From a bacterium (GTDB taxonomy: Bacteria; Armatimonadota; Chthonomonadetes; Chthonomonadales; Chthonomonadaceae): DNA of 35,316 bases. Location of the stretch: contig JAJZFJ010000165.1 in assembly GCA_021805395.1 (NCBI GenBank), forward strand, positions 1-35,316, written 5' to 3'. Of the stretch, positions 33,240 through 35,316 are shown in pieces. Numbering within the stretch: the first letter of the stretch is position 1; the number at the start of each line of letters is the position of its first letter. The notes under the pieces were generated by a model. The model did not search any database, was not told the DNA's origin, and saw only the letters and a list, made by a program, of their open reading frames with translations. The translations under genes were made by a program, and so were the position numbers.

Positions 33240-34608
33240 ATCCGTCAGGACCAAACAGTCCTTCAGGATTAATGCGCGTTCTGCTCTCTGCCAGCACTAT
33301 TAGCTCTCTCCAGTCTGTAGTGTTTTTAGGGCTGGATGCCAATCCGGTAGCCAGCTCAAGAATTGTCTTGTTGTGAATGGCATGAAACTCATCCAGCCAT
33401 TCACCGATGACATTTTTAAGCCTGGTTTCCACCAGTTCCACTCCAAGACTACTGTATGGAAGAATAACTGCAAACATATTGCTGGAGTACTTGGTTGCTA
33501 TATCACTCTTCCTAACAGATTTCTGAATCAAGTTGGTTATATCCCTGAGTGCCTGATCATGTTTGAGAGATCCCAGCTGCGAAGTAAGTGAGTCCAGACC
33601 ATTAATCCTGATCAGCATCAAACCCACTTCCATCTCCAGGCGTGATCCTCTTCTTATCTCTTCCTCCAGTCTCAGCTCCATATAGGATCTGTTGTAGAGA
33701 CGAGTGATGTCATCGACAAACAGGACCGGATCAGAAATTAACTGTTTGTCAAGCTTGCTTCTTAACTGGGAAATTTGTACCTGCGATGTACGCAGATCCT
33801 CTGTTTGCAAGATCTTCTTGAGTTTTTTGGTTGAGTTACGTAAGAGATGTGAGACATAGTTACATGAAATTCCCATCCGTTTCGCAATCTCGGTCTGGTT
33901 CAGGTCCTGAAAATAAAACTGCAGCAGTACGTTCTGTTCCAGGGCTTTAAGCTTGCCTATTGCACCTTCAAGCACAATCTTCTCATCCAGTGGAACCTCA
34001 AACTGAGCAGCAATTTCCACTGACTTCGTTCTTTCAATATCGAGTGCGCCGCTGTTGTCGGTATCTGTTTCCTGATTCCCATCTATTGAAGAGACCTTAA
34101 AGACTTCCCGGGTCATCAGCATGGAAGCCACTTCATCCTCTGTCATCCCAACAACTCTTGCGATCTCCTTGTGTGTAGGAGCACGGTGCAGTTTTTGTGT
34201 GAGGCTCTCAATAGCTTTCGATATTCTCTGGTTAAGTTCCTGAAGCCATGCCGGCTCTTTAATAATCTTGCCTTTATCTCGCAGATAGTGCTTTATCTGA
34301 CCAATGATAAAGTGGGTAGCATACGTTGAGAATTTCACATTTTTTGCCGGATCGAACAGTTCTACTGCAGTAATCAATCCGATATAGCCCTCTTGAGCCA
34401 GGTCCTCGGAAGGTTCTGATGAACCAGCGAAACGTCGTGCAACAGATTCCACCAGTGAACTGTGCTGCATCACGATCTTATCACGCAATTTAGAATTTTT
34501 GGTTGCGCGATAGTCCTCAATCAGACGCTTTACATCCTCATCCGGGGGACGAGGTGTTTTACCTGCTGATGACTGATTATTTTGCAAATACTGATTACCA
34601 GTTGGCAT
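33220..34608 (-). CDS. SigB/SigF/FliA-class sigma factor fused to a catalytically degenerate GGDEF domain
   Basis: A 462-residue fusion. Residues 45-120 are sigma region 2: EDLAQEGYIGLITAVELFDP, then VKFSTYATHFIIGQIKHYLRD. Residues 120-170 are region 3, and 208-267 are region 4 with helix-turn-helix LNQTEIAKRMGISCNYVSHL. After a helical linker, residues 299-445 form a GGDEF-like fold starting DDITRLYNRSYM. The GGDEF motif is SSNMF (375-379), and the metal/substrate residues of 'DxDxFKxxND' are R334, N336, T342 and S343, so no cyclase activity is expected. R366-K-S-D369 sits five residues before SSNMF, as in the c-di-GMP inhibitory (I) site. AGGA lies 6 bases before the ATG. The linkage is one uninterrupted frame. 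Confidence 0.92.
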   Translation of the reverse strand: MPTGNQYLQNNQSSAGKTPRPPDEDVKRLIEDYRATKNSKLRDKIVMQHSSLVESVARRFAGSSEPSEDLAQEGYIGLITAVELFDPAKNVKFSTYATHFIIGQIKHYLRDKGKIIKEPAWLQELNQRISKAIESLTQKLHRAPTHKEIARVVGMTEDEVASMLMTREVFKVSSIDGNQETDTDNSGALDIERTKSVEIAAQFEVPLDEKIVLEGAIGKLKALEQNVLLQFYFQDLNQTEIAKRMGISCNYVSHLLRNSTKKLKKILQTEDLRTSQVQISQLRSKLDKQLISDPVLFVDDITRLYNRSYMELRLEEEIRRGSRLEMEVGLMLIRINGLDSLTSQLGSLKHDQALRDITNLIQKSVRKSDIATKYSSNMFAVILPYSSLGVELVETRLKNVIGEWLDEFHAIHNKTILELATGLASSPKNTTDWRELIVLAESRTRINPEGLFGPDGSSRLAA

Positions 34609-35017
34609 TGTGTTCCTACTTAGTTGGCTATGTGATAGAGATCAGATAGGGCCTACTTCAAACTCTCTCTTACTGGATATCTATCTTCACCCTGCGGATG
34701 AATGCACATATTATTGACAGGAAAATGGTGTGACTTGAGGGGAAGCCGGATAATCAGATTATACAGATTACAGATTGGAATGAATGTAAAGGTAATAGTG
34801 CATCGGTATTACAGATAATTAGAAAATGCAAGTATGCACGTTTTCAAAGATGTGAACTGCTTTATTAAACAATTTAAAAACGTTTTAAAGCATCGATTCC
34901 AGCCTTGAGATACGTGTAGATCGTGAATGTTCAGTTTGCATTAACAGGCCTTGAATCGGACATCCTTTTGTTCAATTGAGTATATTATCATCAGTGTGCT
35001 ATTTCATGGAGGGTAAC
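34609..35017. other. 409-bp regulatory interval between the sigma-GGDEF gene and a divergent lipoprotein gene
   Basis: No gene is seen. The AT-rich interval contains three clustered CAGATTA-type direct repeats (34755-34776), an inverted repeat GTAATA/TATTAC with 9-base centre (34792-34812), and a 7-bp dyad TTTAAAA/TTTTAAA with 3-base centre (34873-34889). These resemble operator sites for a divergent promoter region, but no -10/-35 pair could be assigned with confidence. Confidence 0.5.
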
Positions 35018-35316
35018 TTGCGCCGAATCCTTATATTTCTGCTTACTACACTTGCTGTTTCAGTGTTAACAGGATGCAATTCTAAAGTAAAGAGCACGCA
35101 GCCCGAGGGTCTTTCAATACCCATTCCTGTTGGAACTAAAGCACTTCCCCTTAGTGTAAGCAAAGCCGAAAGAAGAAGTCTGGCAATACGAAGATGGATG
35201 CGCCCCGTTATGGGACGTAAAACATCCCTCGTAGAACTGCAGCGTACAGCTGATCTAGTTCACCCTATTGTACAATCTGCAGTGAATTCTACTGAAGTAC
35301 AACCCGCTTTTTTGAA
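35018..35316 (+). CDS. Putative lipoprotein of unknown function, 3' end beyond the window
   Basis: The frame is open to the window edge (99 codons). The product starts with RRILIFLLTTLAVSVLTGC, a textbook lipoprotein signal with LTGC lipobox, followed by a serine/lysine-rich stretch and ERRSLAIRRWMRPVMGR. No domain is recognised in the visible part. The start is taken as a TTG at 35018 with GGAGGG 4-5 bases upstream; an in-frame ATG at 35006 lacks such a site. It is divergent from the sigma-GGDEF gene, so it may be one of its targets, which is speculation. Confidence 0.75.
   Translation, partial: MRRILIFLLTTLAVSVLTGCNSKVKSTQPEGLSIPIPVGTKALPLSVSKAERRSLAIRRWMRPVMGRKTSLVELQRTADLVHPIVQSAVNSTEVQPAFL

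Overview
The window looks like part of the chromosome of a flagellated, diderm (LPS-type) bacterium of moderate GC. Outer-membrane markers are the flagellar P- and L-ring genes (flgI, flgH), an LptD/OstA-like protein and kdsB. They sit beside genes more typical of Terrabacteria: a DUF948/YtxH pair, membrane-anchored YvcK, and a SigB/SigF/FliA-class sigma factor. I read this mix as most compatible with Armatimonadota or a related diderm Terrabacteria lineage. That is inference, since no rRNA or other phylogenetic marker was compared.

Layout: 1-7788 (minus) is a late flagellar operon read flgF-flgG-flgA-flgH-flgI-flgJ-flgN-flgK-flgL, with flgL cut by the window edge. A NYN-domain (LabA/DUF88) gene lies just upstream. 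8668-13317 (plus) holds mnmA, cytidine deaminase, DUF948, YtxH, an AI-2E family permease and threonine dehydrogenase. yvcK (minus) and hisG-ruvA-lptD-like-VOC (plus) diverge from about 14.7 kb. 18.5-23.7 kb (minus) carries ndh, a LysR regulator, dapB overlapping an M16 peptidase, and an isochorismatase-family hydrolase. A 616-bp gap at 23693-24308 contains two near-identical 137-bp palindrome-rich repeats. Then, all on minus, come cheB, kdsB, and a three-gene unit: giant TPR protein, orphan double-NBD sugar-type ABC ATPase, and a membrane-anchored pilin-like hypothetical. Three tRNAs (Asn-GTT, Arg-CCT, Arg-GCG) lie at 31.57-31.85 kb. The right end has a NodB lipoprotein, a sigma factor fused to a GGDEF-like domain, and the start of another lipoprotein.

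The most notable item is the sigma-GGDEF fusion at 33220-34608. It carries sigma regions 2, 3 and 4, followed by a C-terminal domain that aligns without gaps over the core GGDEF region. All catalytic and most nucleotide-binding signature residues are replaced. An RxxD motif sits exactly five residues before the degenerate signature, which is the geometry of a c-di-GMP inhibitory site. This suggests a one-polypeptide c-di-GMP-responsive sigma factor, conceptually parallel to the two-protein WhiG/RsiG switch of Streptomyces. A weak sigma-28-like promoter ahead of the flagellar operon makes a motility link worth testing.

Several starts were moved from the longest open frame on ribosome-binding-site evidence: flgN, flgH (TTG), flgG, yvcK, the isochorismatase, cheB and the TPR protein (GTG). 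Two genes cut by the window edges (flgL and the last lipoprotein) were translated by eye.
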